A stretch of 64,000 bases of DNA. Origin: Methylococcaceae bacterium. GTDB taxonomy: Bacteria; Pseudomonadota; Gammaproteobacteria; Methylococcales; Methylomonadaceae. The stretch is from NCBI GenBank assembly GCA_013140705.1, contig JABFSH010000023.1, positions 1-64,000 on the forward strand, read 5' to 3'. Positions 33,975-42,896 of the stretch are shown piece after piece. Positions within the stretch are counted from its first letter, which is position 1; each line of letters opens with the position of its first letter. The translations under genes were made by a program, and so were the position numbers. The notes under the pieces are model-generated. The model was not told the origin of the DNA, ran no database searches, and saw only the letters and a list, made by a program, of their open reading frames with translations.

Positions 33975-35003
33975 TTAACTATTTAACAAATCAAGTACTT
34001 GCTTGGATTGAATACCGGTCAAACACTTGTGATGATCAATGTGTTCAGGAGGGTATAAAGGACACTCGCGCTTGAAACAAGGTGCACAGTCCAGATTCAA
34101 TGAGAGGACACGGGCCTGAGTATTCAATGGCGGCGTAAATCCGGGATCAGAGGACCCGTAAATGGCAATTATTTTCTTGTCCAATGCCGCCGCAACATGC
34201 ATGAGTCCTGAATCATTAGTGACTACGGCATCCCCCAATGATAGTAAATCCACCGCTTCGGCCAATGAGGTTCTACCGGTAAAATCAAGACAGTGTCCTG
34301 ATGTTTGCTGATTGATTTGTTTGGCACTGTCTTTATCCTTATCCGAACCGAATAACCAAACCTGCCAGCCCTGCTGAATTTTTTGCCGGGCTACTTCGGC
34401 AAAACAACTCGCTGGCCAGCGTTTTGCGGGGCCATATTCGGCACCCGGGCACAAGGCTAAAATTTTCGCCGGCAGACTCACACCAAATTTGGCCGCAACT
34501 GCTTGTTGCCGGTCCTGTTGAACCACCAGTGCCGGAATCGGATAGTCCGGCGGTAACAAAGCGTCTTTTGATAAGCCCAAGGCCACAAAACGCTGCACCG
34601 TCATGGTCAACTTGCGTTTATCCAGTGTTCTCGCATCATTGAGTAAACCCCAGCGGCATTCACCCAGATAACCGGTCCGAACAGGAATCGCCGCAAAAAA
34701 GGGAATCAATGCCGATTTCCAGGAGTTCGGCAGTACTATCACTTGATCGTATTCTGCTGATTTTAATTGTCTACCCAGTTTGATTCGGTCGAACAGACCA
34801 AACTGTCCATGGGTCAAGGGCATGGCAATGGCTTTGTTGACTTCCGGCATTCTTTCAAGCAACGAAAACGACCATGCAGGAGCTAGAACATCGATTAGAC
34901 AATCCGATTCAGCCTTTTTTAGGACCATAAAAAGGCTTTGCGCCATCACCATGTCGCCAATCCATGATGGCCCAACCACCAAAGTTCGGGGCAGTTTTTT
35001 CAA
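33975..35003 (-). CDS. waaF: LPS heptosyltransferase II WaaF
   Basis: GT9-family enzyme of 342 residues adding the second heptose of the LPS inner core. It shows LVVGPSWIGDMVMAQSLF at the N-terminus, CPGAEYGPAKRWP at the start of the C-terminal domain and VVTNDSGLMHVAAALDKK in the donor site. The cysteine-rich CAPCFKRECPLY near the end is typical of WaaF. It is 4 bases after ilvE and just before waaC, forming one minus-strand unit. Confidence 0.9.
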   Translation of the reverse strand: MKKLPRTLVVGPSWIGDMVMAQSLFMVLKKAESDCLIDVLAPAWSFSLLERMPEVNKAIAMPLTHGQFGLFDRIKLGRQLKSAEYDQVIVLPNSWKSALIPFFAAIPVRTGYLGECRWGLLNDARTLDKRKLTMTVQRFVALGLSKDALLPPDYPIPALVVQQDRQQAVAAKFGVSLPAKILALCPGAEYGPAKRWPASCFAEVARQKIQQGWQVWLFGSDKDKDSAKQINQQTSGHCLDFTGRTSLAEAVDLLSLGDAVVTNDSGLMHVAAALDKKIIAIYGSSDPGFTPPLNTQARVLSLNLDCAPCFKRECPLYPPEHIDHHKCLTGIQSKQVLDLLNS

Positions 35004-35007
35004 AACG

Positions 35008-35931
35008 CTAAACGACGTAAGTTAACCACTCGGCGTGATCGTCTCTGCGCCCATGCACATAATCAAAATAGAGCGCCTGAAGTTTTTCAGTCACTGGACC
35101 GCGGCCGCCTTTGCCAATGGTTCGGCCATCATACTCCCTGATAGGTGTTACTTCTGCAGCTGAACCTGTAAAAAAGGCTTCATCAGCCACATAGACTTCA
35201 TCACGGGTAATGCGTTTCTCGATCACCTTTAGACCTTGTTCGGCAGCAATCGTCATGATGGTATCTCGAGTAATGCCTTCGAGTGCCGATGTGGTTTCCG
35301 GTGTAAACAAAATACCATTGCGGACGATAAAGAGATTTTCGCCGCTGCCCTCGGCCGCATAACCTTCGTGATCGAGCAACAAGGCTTCGTCATAGCCGGT
35401 CGATAAGGCTTCCTGCAGTGCCAGAATGGAATTGATGTAATTACCGTTAGCCTTGGCCTTGCACATCGTGCTGTTGACATGATTGCGCGTGTAGGAGGAC
35501 GTGCGAATCCGAATGCCTTTTTCCATATTTTCAGCACCCAGGTAGGCGCCCCATGTCCAGGCCGCAACCATGACATGAACCTTCAGGTTGTCGGCTCTAA
35601 GCCCCATGCCTTCGGAACCGTAAAAACACATGCTGCGTATATAGGCGCTATCCAGGTTATTTTTGGCTAACGCTTCCCGATGTGCCTGATTAAGCTCATC
35701 CTTGCTGTAAGGCATAGGCATATTCATGATATGTGCAGAACGAAATAACCGGTCCGTATGTTCTTTCAATTTGAAAATCGCCGTACCTTTTTCTGCATGG
35801 TAAGCTCTGATGCCTTCAAAAACGCCGCAGCCATAGTGTAAAGTATGCGTCAACACATGGACTTTAGCTTCACGCCACTCAACCCATTTCCCATCCAGCC
35901 AAATAACGCCGTCTCTATCGTCCATCGTCAT
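35008..35931 (-). CDS. ilvE: Branched-chain amino acid aminotransferase
   Basis: Class IV PLP enzyme of 307 residues, catalysing the last step of leucine, isoleucine and valine synthesis. Visible motifs: VHVLTHTLHYGCGVFEGIRAY at the start, the PLP lysine in CKAKANGNYINS, EGSGENLFIVRNG and the phosphate-binding ALEGITRDTI. FFTGSAAEVTPI is also conserved. Located between glnE and the heptosyltransferases on the same strand. Confidence 0.93.
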   Translation of the reverse strand: MTMDDRDGVIWLDGKWVEWREAKVHVLTHTLHYGCGVFEGIRAYHAEKGTAIFKLKEHTDRLFRSAHIMNMPMPYSKDELNQAHREALAKNNLDSAYIRSMCFYGSEGMGLRADNLKVHVMVAAWTWGAYLGAENMEKGIRIRTSSYTRNHVNSTMCKAKANGNYINSILALQEALSTGYDEALLLDHEGYAAEGSGENLFIVRNGILFTPETTSALEGITRDTIMTIAAEQGLKVIEKRITRDEVYVADEAFFTGSAAEVTPIREYDGRTIGKGGRGPVTEKLQALYFDYVHGRRDDHAEWLTYVV

Positions 35932-35968
35932 CTTTCATTCTCCAACATTAAATTTTTGTAGTATGCCG

Positions 35969-38839
35969 TCAATCCATATAATCGTGCCATATCCGTTCAA
36001 CCCGGTTACTCATTTCGATAACCTCGGCTTCATCGATCAAGGCACGATCCCCTTGTAAAACCCGCTTATGACCTGTTTCACGATAGGCGCAATAGGCTGC
36101 CTTCAGCACTTCCATATCCGCTTGAGAGATGTAGCCATGGGCCTGTAAGCCCTCCAGTAATCGCACATTATCGGTGTAGGTCGTAAAAGCCTCATTTTTT
36201 GAAGCCTGATCCAAAACAGCAAATTGTACTATAAACTCAATATCCGCAATACCGCCTTTGCTTTGTTTTAAGTCAAACTTGTCAACTTCGCGGGTCGCCA
36301 AGGCGTTACGCATCTTTTCGCGCATATCGACTACCTCGGTTTTCAATTGTGCCGCATCTCTCGGCAAACATAAAATCCGGCGGCGAATTACTTCGAATTG
36401 CTGCTTTAATCGGTCATCACCCGCAATAAATCGAGCTCTCACCAGTGCCTGATGCTCCCACGTCCATGCCTGAGTTCTGTAATAATCTTCGTAACTGTTG
36501 ATAGGAGTCACCAGCAAACCGGAATCGCCACTCGGCCTCAAGCGCATATCGACTTCGTACAAGATTCCGGACAACAAACGGGTATCCATAATATGCCGAA
36601 CTTTCAGACCCAACCTGCCATAAAACTGGGAGCTCGAAATCGGTTTCAGTCCATCAGTCATCGCATTGCCATCCGGGCAATCATAGAGGAACACCAAATC
36701 CAGGTCAGATCCATAGCCCAGTTCAATACCGCCCAATTTTCCAAATCCAATAACGGCAAAAGCGCAATTGTTGACGTCGGTATCGGGCGGGCAACCATGT
36801 TTTTCCGACAACATCAGCCAGGCTCGCTTCACCGCATGCGTCACGATACTTTCAGCGATATAGGTCAAATAATCACTGACGACCATGATCGGAATGGCTC
36901 CCATAATATCGGCTGCTGCGACCCTGAGAACATTCAACTGTTTGAATTCTCGCAGTTTAATCATCAAGGCTTCGATATCCTGAATGTCAATGGCCGCCAG
37001 GATTTGTCTCAATTGCGCATCCAGATCGGCTTTCTTAAGCGGTTCAAACAAGGAGCGATGATCGAGAAGCTCGTCTAGCAAGATGGGATACGACGATAAG
37101 TAAGAGCAAATCCAGGAACTGGCTGATGACAAGCGTACCAACTTGGATAGCGCATCCGGATTCTCCGATAATAACGCCAAATAAACCGCTCTGCCCGCGA
37201 CTGCTTCGAATAAGCCAAGGATTCTTTTGAAGGTTTCATCAGGATTATCAACCGGCTGCATGGCTTCAATCAATTGCGGCATTAAGCGATCAAGAACGCT
37301 GGCGCCCTTGGCCGATAACCGTCTGATCGCCACTGACTGCTTAAATTGCCGGATCACATCCAGAATCTGTGCCTGATCCGTAAAGCCATGCTGACTCAAG
37401 CATTGCAATAACTCGCTGTCATCAGCCCCGCAAAGCCAGATTTTTTGACCACTGAGATGCATCGTTTCCTGCTTCGATAACGAAAAAATCTGATCAAAAA
37501 CCGCATGTACCTGATTTCTTACATGATCCAGTGCATTTTTAAAGCTATCCCAGTCAGGGAAGGCTAGAGAATAAGCCAGGACTTGTTGCGCGAAGCCCTC
37601 AGTGGGAAGATCATGCGTTTGTTTGTCCTGATACTGTTGAATACGATTTTCGACGCACCTTAAAAAGCAATAGGACTGCGTAAGTTGCTCGGCATCGATT
37701 TTTGTCAGCAAGCCTAATTCGCCGAGAATGCGCAACACTTCCAAAATGCCTCGGGCTTGCAACGATTTTTCGGTACCGCCGCGAATAAGCTGAAAAGCCT
37801 GACCGATAAATTCAATTTCACGTATGCCGCCCGGACCCAGCTTGATGTTTTCCATCCGATCCTTGCGTCTCAACTCCTGGGTAATCTGCTGTTTTAACGA
37901 GCGCAATTCTTCAAAGGCGCCATAATCCAGATAGCGGCGATAGACAAACGCTTTCAACATCGCCATGAGCTGGCGCCCCGTATCGAAGTCACCCGCCACC
38001 TGCCGGGCCTTGATCATCGCGTAGCGCTCCCACTCTCTGGCTTGAGTGAGGTAGTAATTTTCCATGCCGTCAAAAGTCATGATGACAGCGCCACTATCAC
38101 CATAAGGTCTTAACCGGATATCGGTTCGAAATACAAAACCATCCACCGTAATTTCATCGAGCACTCTGACCAGACTTTGGCAGAGCCGGGTAAAAAACTC
38201 GCCATAGCTGGTTGATTTTTTGTCCGGCAAGACACCCGCTTCGGCATAGGCAAAAATCAAATCGATGTCGGAGGAATAGTTCAACTCGTAAGCGCCCAGC
38301 TTACCCATCCCCAACACCACGATTTGCTGAGGATGACCGTTTGCCAGCACAGGTGTGCCACGTTTCTCACAGGCCTGGCGGAAGAGAAAATCGAGCGCAA
38401 ACTGAATGCAGGCATCCGCCAAATGCGATAAATCAGCCAGAGTTTCCGTCAGTTCCGCCCAACCGGCGATGTCCCGCCAGGCTATCCGAATCATTTCCCG
38501 GCGGCGAAACTGCCTAAGTGCCGCCATTAGCTGCTCTTCAGTTTCTAATTGAGGCAAGGCCAGTTTTTTTGTATAGGTGTCATCCGGATAAACGGCCGTC
38601 AAATCCATTGAATCGATCAAATCAACCAATAATTCAGGCCGTCTGAGACAATTTTCAGTGACAAACTGACTCGAACACCAGACTTTAACCATTGATGAAA
38701 TCAAGTCCGGCGTGGCATTAAAACTGACCTTTAATTCTTTGAGTTGAGCATCCCATTGTTTTAAGGAGCCGGCTACTGCAATACGCAACTCATCAGGTAA
38801 CTTTTTCAGTTCGGATTCGAAATTATTCATAAAAGACAT
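35969..38839 (-). CDS. glnE: Bifunctional glutamine synthetase adenylyltransferase/deadenylase
   Basis: 956 residues, normal for GlnE. It has two nucleotidyltransferase domains, each with the GxGxLG...DxD signature: VLGMGKLGAYELNYSSDIDLIF near 175 (deadenylase) and IGFGKLGGIELGYGSDLDLVF near 690 (adenylyltransferase). Each is followed by RLRPYGDSG / RLRPSGDSG and a helical regulatory domain. It modifies glutamine synthetase according to nitrogen status, receiving signals from PII. Followed by ilvE after 37 bases. Confidence 0.94.
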   Translation of the reverse strand: MSFMNNFESELKKLPDELRIAVAGSLKQWDAQLKELKVSFNATPDLISSMVKVWCSSQFVTENCLRRPELLVDLIDSMDLTAVYPDDTYTKKLALPQLETEEQLMAALRQFRRREMIRIAWRDIAGWAELTETLADLSHLADACIQFALDFLFRQACEKRGTPVLANGHPQQIVVLGMGKLGAYELNYSSDIDLIFAYAEAGVLPDKKSTSYGEFFTRLCQSLVRVLDEITVDGFVFRTDIRLRPYGDSGAVIMTFDGMENYYLTQAREWERYAMIKARQVAGDFDTGRQLMAMLKAFVYRRYLDYGAFEELRSLKQQITQELRRKDRMENIKLGPGGIREIEFIGQAFQLIRGGTEKSLQARGILEVLRILGELGLLTKIDAEQLTQSYCFLRCVENRIQQYQDKQTHDLPTEGFAQQVLAYSLAFPDWDSFKNALDHVRNQVHAVFDQIFSLSKQETMHLSGQKIWLCGADDSELLQCLSQHGFTDQAQILDVIRQFKQSVAIRRLSAKGASVLDRLMPQLIEAMQPVDNPDETFKRILGLFEAVAGRAVYLALLSENPDALSKLVRLSSASSWICSYLSSYPILLDELLDHRSLFEPLKKADLDAQLRQILAAIDIQDIEALMIKLREFKQLNVLRVAAADIMGAIPIMVVSDYLTYIAESIVTHAVKRAWLMLSEKHGCPPDTDVNNCAFAVIGFGKLGGIELGYGSDLDLVFLYDCPDGNAMTDGLKPISSSQFYGRLGLKVRHIMDTRLLSGILYEVDMRLRPSGDSGLLVTPINSYEDYYRTQAWTWEHQALVRARFIAGDDRLKQQFEVIRRRILCLPRDAAQLKTEVVDMREKMRNALATREVDKFDLKQSKGGIADIEFIVQFAVLDQASKNEAFTTYTDNVRLLEGLQAHGYISQADMEVLKAAYCAYRETGHKRVLQGDRALIDEAEVIEMSNRVERIWHDYMD

Positions 38840-38928
38840 GAGAAAAAGCCGGAGCGATAAAAATCATCATGAAATCCATCACGCCTCAAATAAAAAATGT
38901 AATTTTTCCGGTACGAAAATCGAGGTCT

Positions 38929-40155
38929 TCAAGAAAGGTTGACCAGTAAGTAAATACCAAGCCCTACCATCACCAGGCCACTGATCAATTTCAGCCAGCG
39001 CCCTTCTTTTTCCTGCAGCCGTTTTTGGCTAAGCGTTACGATACCAATCGCTAAAATTATAATGTCATCGAGCATGTAAGCCAGATTGTAAAGCAATAAA
39101 TAACCGTAATAACTCAAACTGTCCAACTGTTTCAAGGTCAGGATTCGCGTGTATAGCGCAGGAAAACCAGATGTACACATTAATTCGACCAGTTGCACCA
39201 ACATAGCAAGCAGCACGGCTCCAATCATCGCTCCGGCAAGATTTTGAGCGGATAGGATGCGCCGCATTCTGGCATAAATTCCCGGTTTGGCTGCTTCCGG
39301 AATCGACAGCGAGATACCCCACCCGTAAAACCAAAAATCTTTCAGGTTAATCATTCCTGCCAACAGGGCTATAACGGCAATGGTAATTTCCGAAACACGG
39401 GAAAGACCAATCAACAAAAACAAATTGAGCCAGGCGGCCATAAAAACAAAATACGCCAAGCCTTCCACTGCCACAAAAGTTCCGGCAACAGCAAACATGC
39501 GCAGCCTATTATTCATGGGTGCCAGCAGAGAAATCATCAACAGCAGCACCCAGAGAGAACACGGGTTAAAACCATCCAGCAAACCCATTGCTAATGTAAA
39601 AAGGGGTAAGCCAACCTCGTCAAGCGACAATCTGTAGCCCAGGATGTCAAGCGCAATGGCTTCCACTGGTTTTGTCGGTAGTTCCGTTTCAGGTCCGCAG
39701 ACTAACGATTGTTCCGCTTCGCAACTTCCGGTAGCCTCCTCGTTTTGCCGGATTTGCCCATGAGCTAAAGCATTTCGAAGTAGCTGCCCGGTCGTGACCT
39801 CATCGGAATAACCAACAATCAATTGGCCTCCGACCTGAAAAGCAGGCACTCTCACGGCGCCTATGCCTTGTTGTTTAGCGAGTTGCTGTAATTGTTGTAA
39901 AGCCATCGGTTCCTGAATCACGTCATGAATAACAATGTTCAGTTGCGGTTGCTCCCGCTTGAGCGCCTGCAAAAATAACTCCGCTTTAGCACAGTGCGGA
40001 CAGCCATTGCGAACAAAAACTTCAATATCGGCGGGTTGTACGGCGGACTCTTGGCTTTGCTGCGGCACTAGGTTGTCCGTCTCGGCAAAGGACACTGGGC
40101 CCAAAACAAAAATCAATACCCCTAGTAAAACGGTAATAAACTGCCTGACTATCAT
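38929..40155 (-). CDS. Exported glutaredoxin domain fused to DsbD/CcdA-like membrane domain
   Basis: About 408 residues. A signal peptide (MIVRQFITVLLGVLIFVLGP) is followed by a glutaredoxin-like domain with FVRNGCPHCAKAE (CPHC active site) and VRVPAFQVGGQLIVGY (cis-Pro region). A linker with two more cysteines (EATGSCEAEQSLVCG) follows. The C-terminal part has about six membrane spans in which FNPCSLWVLLLMISLL and ELMCTSGFPA carry one cysteine each, as in CcdA/DsbD electron carriers. It probably moves reducing equivalents to the periplasm. The upstream 29 in-frame codons look non-coding, so I start at the signal peptide. Confidence 0.78.
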   Translation of the reverse strand: MIVRQFITVLLGVLIFVLGPVSFAETDNLVPQQSQESAVQPADIEVFVRNGCPHCAKAELFLQALKREQPQLNIVIHDVIQEPMALQQLQQLAKQQGIGAVRVPAFQVGGQLIVGYSDEVTTGQLLRNALAHGQIRQNEEATGSCEAEQSLVCGPETELPTKPVEAIALDILGYRLSLDEVGLPLFTLAMGLLDGFNPCSLWVLLLMISLLAPMNNRLRMFAVAGTFVAVEGLAYFVFMAAWLNLFLLIGLSRVSEITIAVIALLAGMINLKDFWFYGWGISLSIPEAAKPGIYARMRRILSAQNLAGAMIGAVLLAMLVQLVELMCTSGFPALYTRILTLKQLDSLSYYGYLLLYNLAYMLDDIIILAIGIVTLSQKRLQEKEGRWLKLISGLVMVGLGIYLLVNLS

Positions 40156-40306
40156 GTTCAAGAGAGCTCCTCTGGGCAATGCCCCTTCATAAACTGTGAA
40201 AAAGTATTGGCGAAACCTGAGTGACAGGCAAGAAAAATTCATGCCTCAAATTAAGGATGTCGGCAAGTTGCCAAATATCAAGAAAGTAGCTTACGAAAAA
40301 TCTTCC

Positions 40307-40475
40307 TAATTCTACTTTGTCAGATTACCCGAAAGCCCGTCATACCCGCCGGGATGCGGATATCCAGAGCCATGGATGGCAAGCTCTAAACCATCCATGG
40401 AGCCTGGCTCCGGCACTCCATGCCGGAACGACGATCTTGTAATAGATAACCAGTAATCTACCAAAGTAGAACTAA
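40307..40475. mobile_element. MITE-like element with 23-bp terminal inverted repeats
   Basis: TAATTCTACTTTGTCAGATT at 40307 is mirrored by AATCTACCAAAGTAGAACTA ending near 40474: 23-base ends with about four mismatches. Inside, CCGGGATGCGGATATCCAGA and CCATGGATGGC...CCATCCATGG palindromes and CTCCATGCCGGAACGACG form the REP-type core. No transposase is encoded; the 63-codon frame across it is an artefact of the repeat. Length about 170 bases, as expected for a non-autonomous element. Confidence 0.6.
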
Positions 40476-40503
40476 TATTGTCCGGAAATTTATTGACCTT
40501 CAT

Positions 40504-40746
40504 TTACAGCCAACGTTCGAGTTTCAGGTTTTCGATTCTCTCGAAATGTTTCAGGTTATTGGTAACCAGGGTAAAGTCATTAGCCTTAGTGATGCTGGCA
40601 ATCATTAAATACATGTCGGCAATCAGCATGCCATGCCGTTTTAATTTGGCGTTATCTTCCGCAAAAATGCTGCTGGCTTTTTGATCAAATTCCAGAATAG
40701 TTAGAAGGTCTAAAAAACGCTGAAATCCGGATGGGATTTTGCTCAA
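40504..40746 (-). pseudogene. C-terminal fragment of a VapC-type PIN toxin
   Basis: The 80 codons match the second half of VapC/FitB-like PIN ribonucleases: FDQKASSIFAEDNAKLKRHG, the acidic metal-binding residue in MLIADMYLMIAS, and TLVTNNLKHFERIENLKLE at the end. The first half with the catalytic DTN motif is missing. In frame upstream there is only a TTG and then a stop, and the adjacent sequence is an hsdM remnant. No antitoxin gene is next to it. Confidence 0.75.
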
Positions 40747-40757
40747 TTTTTGACGAG

Positions 40758-41034
40758 TTATAAGCTACTGGCGTTGGCGAAAATTTCATTCACCCAGGAT
40801 GAACCGTGAGTGCCCAAATGAATAAGTATTATTTTATAGAATTCCAGCCGATCCGGCGCAGCGCGCATTTCCAGATCGGTTCAGCGGTAAGCTTCCGGCA
40901 ATTGGTCTTCCGTGCCGGTTTCCTTCGCCATTTTGAGAAACAGCAGATAGGTTAGCTCGGTGATTGGTAACACCGTCATCCTTGAGGATGTTGCAGAGAC
41001 TCCAGAGCTTGCCGACGATGTCATTCGTAATCAT
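40758..41034 (-). pseudogene. hsdM remnant (type I restriction-modification methylase N-terminus)
   Basis: From the ATG at 41034 the frame reads ITNDIVGKLWSLCNILKDDG, the HsdM N-terminus. After about 23 codons a small deletion shifts the frame. In the next phase it continues ITELTYLLFLKMAKETGTED and QLPEAYR, then TGA where HsdM has a Trp codon, then TDLEMRAAPDRLEFYK and LIHLGTHGSSWVNEIFANAS. It ends near 40758, where the vapC fragment begins. The methyltransferase domain (NPPY) is gone. The ATG overlaps the stop of the PIN gene (ATGA). Confidence 0.88.
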
Positions 41035-41462
41035 AGTTTTAAAGTTTGCAATAATTGTTCGGAGGTCCAAATGGGGCGGCTAAAGCTCTCGGTGAGACAG
41101 AGCAAGTCTTGATCGCCAGTGATTAAGAAATCAGCTTGACCCGCCAAGGCCAATTGCAGGAAAGGTACGTCAAAAGTATCGCGGCACACCGGCGTTGCCG
41201 GAGGTGGATTGGGAATGGAGATACTGAAACAATAAGGTAAATAATCTGCTAACAACTCCTGTTGTTCGTCCTCGCTCAGCTTGAATTTTGGGTAATTCAG
41301 CACCCGAATCAACTCTGCTGCAGTGGCTTTGGAAACCAAAGGCTGAATGCGTTGGTTTTGCCAGGCGAGTCGCAACGAGGTTAAGCGGCCCTGTGTGAAA
41401 ACCAGTGCCGATAAGACCAGATTGGTGTCGATGACGACGCGAGGGCTATTCGTTGAATCCAT
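41031..41462 (-). CDS. PIN-domain toxin (PIN_3 / PIN family TA component)
   Basis: 143 residues, intact. It has RVVIDTNLVLSALVF with the first catalytic Asp, a central TAAELIRVLNYPKF helix with the Glu, and the downstream acidic pair in RDTFDVPFLQLALAG and LITGDQDLL. These are the four metal-ligand positions of PIN ribonucleases. The ATG at 41462 overlaps the antitoxin stop (TGATG). A GTG one codon earlier is possible. It overlaps the hsdM remnant at its 3' end, so it was part of the same transcription unit. Confidence 0.85.
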   Translation of the reverse strand: MDSTNSPRVVIDTNLVLSALVFTQGRLTSLRLAWQNQRIQPLVSKATAAELIRVLNYPKFKLSEDEQQELLADYLPYCFSISIPNPPPATPVCRDTFDVPFLQLALAGQADFLITGDQDLLCLTESFSRPIWTSEQLLQTLKL

Positions 41463-41710
41463 CACTTAGTTTTATGGTTCGATGATTCATTCGATTGCCG
41501 AGCCCAAGCGACAGCATCCGTGATGTCTTGTTCCTGTATATCCAATTCGGCGAGTTTTGCGCGAACCGCATCGCCGCGCTGAATGCGCACCGGCGTCAGG
41601 ACGATCTGGCCATTACGCACTTCCACGTCAAAATAGTCTGTCGCACCGACAGCGGCTGTGATGCTTTTAGGTAGAGTGAGCTGATTTTTCGATGTCATTT
41701 TAGCAAGCAT
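41462..41710 (-). CDS. AbrB/SpoVT-type antitoxin
   Basis: 82 residues. The swapped-hairpin AbrB fold is visible as KMTSKNQLTLPKSITAAVG then YFDVEVRNGQIVLTPVRI, followed by a short helical tail that would bind the toxin. It is directly upstream of and overlapping the PIN toxin gene, the standard order. It likely autoregulates the pair. ATG at 41710 chosen; a GTG three codons earlier also exists. Confidence 0.83.
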   Translation of the reverse strand: MLAKMTSKNQLTLPKSITAAVGATDYFDVEVRNGQIVLTPVRIQRGDAVRAKLAELDIQEQDITDAVAWARQSNESSNHKTK

Positions 41711-41768
41711 GGCAATCACCGAATCTTTAAGTAAGGAAATCTTACTTTACCGTAATTGCCGCGCGACT

Positions 41769-42700
41769 TCAAGCGGCGGTTGATTGCCAGAGTGAATCGT
41801 TAAACGCTTCCAATACCTGCTGTAGCTCGAAATTAAAGATAAGATCCAGGCAATTAAAACCGCCGCCTTCGCGTTTGAAAACGAGATCGGGATCGTCGAG
41901 CGCTTTCCGGTCAACCAGCAGGTTGGCTTTAGTTTGCGCGGCAATGCGCTTTAACCAATCACGTTGCGGTGCTGTCCAGGTTTTGCTTGCCAATAGTTTT
42001 TGTAAGGCATGTTCAACCCGTTCCTTGTAAGGTTGCAACGCATCGCCAATGGCGGCTTGGCGTATGTAGCCGACAATGCGGGCGGCAATGTCTTGGTTGG
42101 TCATTTCCCACCAAGCGGTTGCCAAGTTGATTTCGGTAAATCCAGCCTTGTCGAGTTCTAGTACCAATTCACGTAATTGTTTGCGGGTTAGCTCGCGCGG
42201 CCGGGTTAACACGGTCGTCAATACCGGAATGTCTCGATTCCGGTTATTTTCCGGCCGTGAGCCTTTGTTAAATTTAATGGTTTCTGAATCAAATTCCCAG
42301 CCAGCTTGTCTTAATTGTTGGTCGATAATTTTGCGGGGCGTCTACTTCATCCAGTTGGACTGAGGCTGCAGCTGCATTGGCGGCTTTGATGAATTGAGTA
42401 ACGCTAATCTTAGGCCGTCCAGATGCAATAACTTGTTGTTCGGTCAGGCGCTTTTCAAGTGCAACCTTCGCCTGTTCGGTTTCGGCGGCTAATTGTTCCC
42501 AAAATGAACGCTCCTCACTGATTTCCCGTAATTTTGACTGTGCCGTCTCCAGTAGTTGCGCGGTTTCTTGATGGGCTAATTGGTAATCAAATACCGCCTG
42601 GTTCAATTGATCCAATTCTGCACGAAGTTCCGTGCCTTCATCCTTTGGCGGCTGCGGTGGCAGAAATGGGCCGGATTTGTAGTTTGTTTCTTTGAAAGAG
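41769..42700 (-). pseudogene. hsdR remnant, internally deleted and frameshifted
   Basis: From 42700 downwards the minus strand encodes a mid-to-N-terminal HsdR part (SFKETNYKSGPFLPPQPPKD, then a long coiled coil). Near 42340 one frameshift follows LDEVDAPQ, and the next phase continues IIDQQLRQAGWEFDSETIKF and NRNRDIPV. This joins directly to a C-terminal segment (LTRPRELTRKQLRELVLELD, MTNQDIAARIVGYIRQ) ending at 41769. The DEAD helicase and most nuclease motifs are deleted. The 5' end is cut off by an IS630 fragment. Non-functional. Confidence 0.82.
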
Positions 42701-42896
42701 CGGTGTGTATACGCCAAAACATTGTTCATGGCTGAACCAAGTGGAAATCTGGTTCGGCATCTTGAGCCGTCGCTTACTCAAACGCGGGAGTTTCGCGTCA
42801 ACTGAGGTTTTGAATCAGCGTATCCTGGCGTTCATCGGGTTTTTTAATGAGACCTTGGCAAAACCATTTCGATGGACCTATATTGGCAAACCTTGC
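42699..42896 (+). pseudogene. IS630-family transposase, 3' fragment
   Basis: The plus strand reads VYTPKHCSWLNQVEIWFGIL followed by RRLLKRGSFASTEVLNQRIL and NETLAKPFRWTYIGKP: the C-terminal part of IS630 DDE transposases, including the catalytic Glu of the NQVEIWF motif. The remaining two thirds of the gene are absent; sequence on the left is the hsdR remnant. After about 42896 the open frame continues without family resemblance to 43046. I could not identify the IS end. Confidence 0.82.

Noticed and set aside
40312..40503. 63-codon minus-strand frame ending near the vapC fragment
   Set aside because: It lies across the MITE-like palindromes and has no independent support.
40834..41070. 78-codon frame as an independent gene
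   Set aside because: Its first part is the HsdM N-terminus and the rest is out-of-frame HsdM sequence, so it is a pseudogene fragment.
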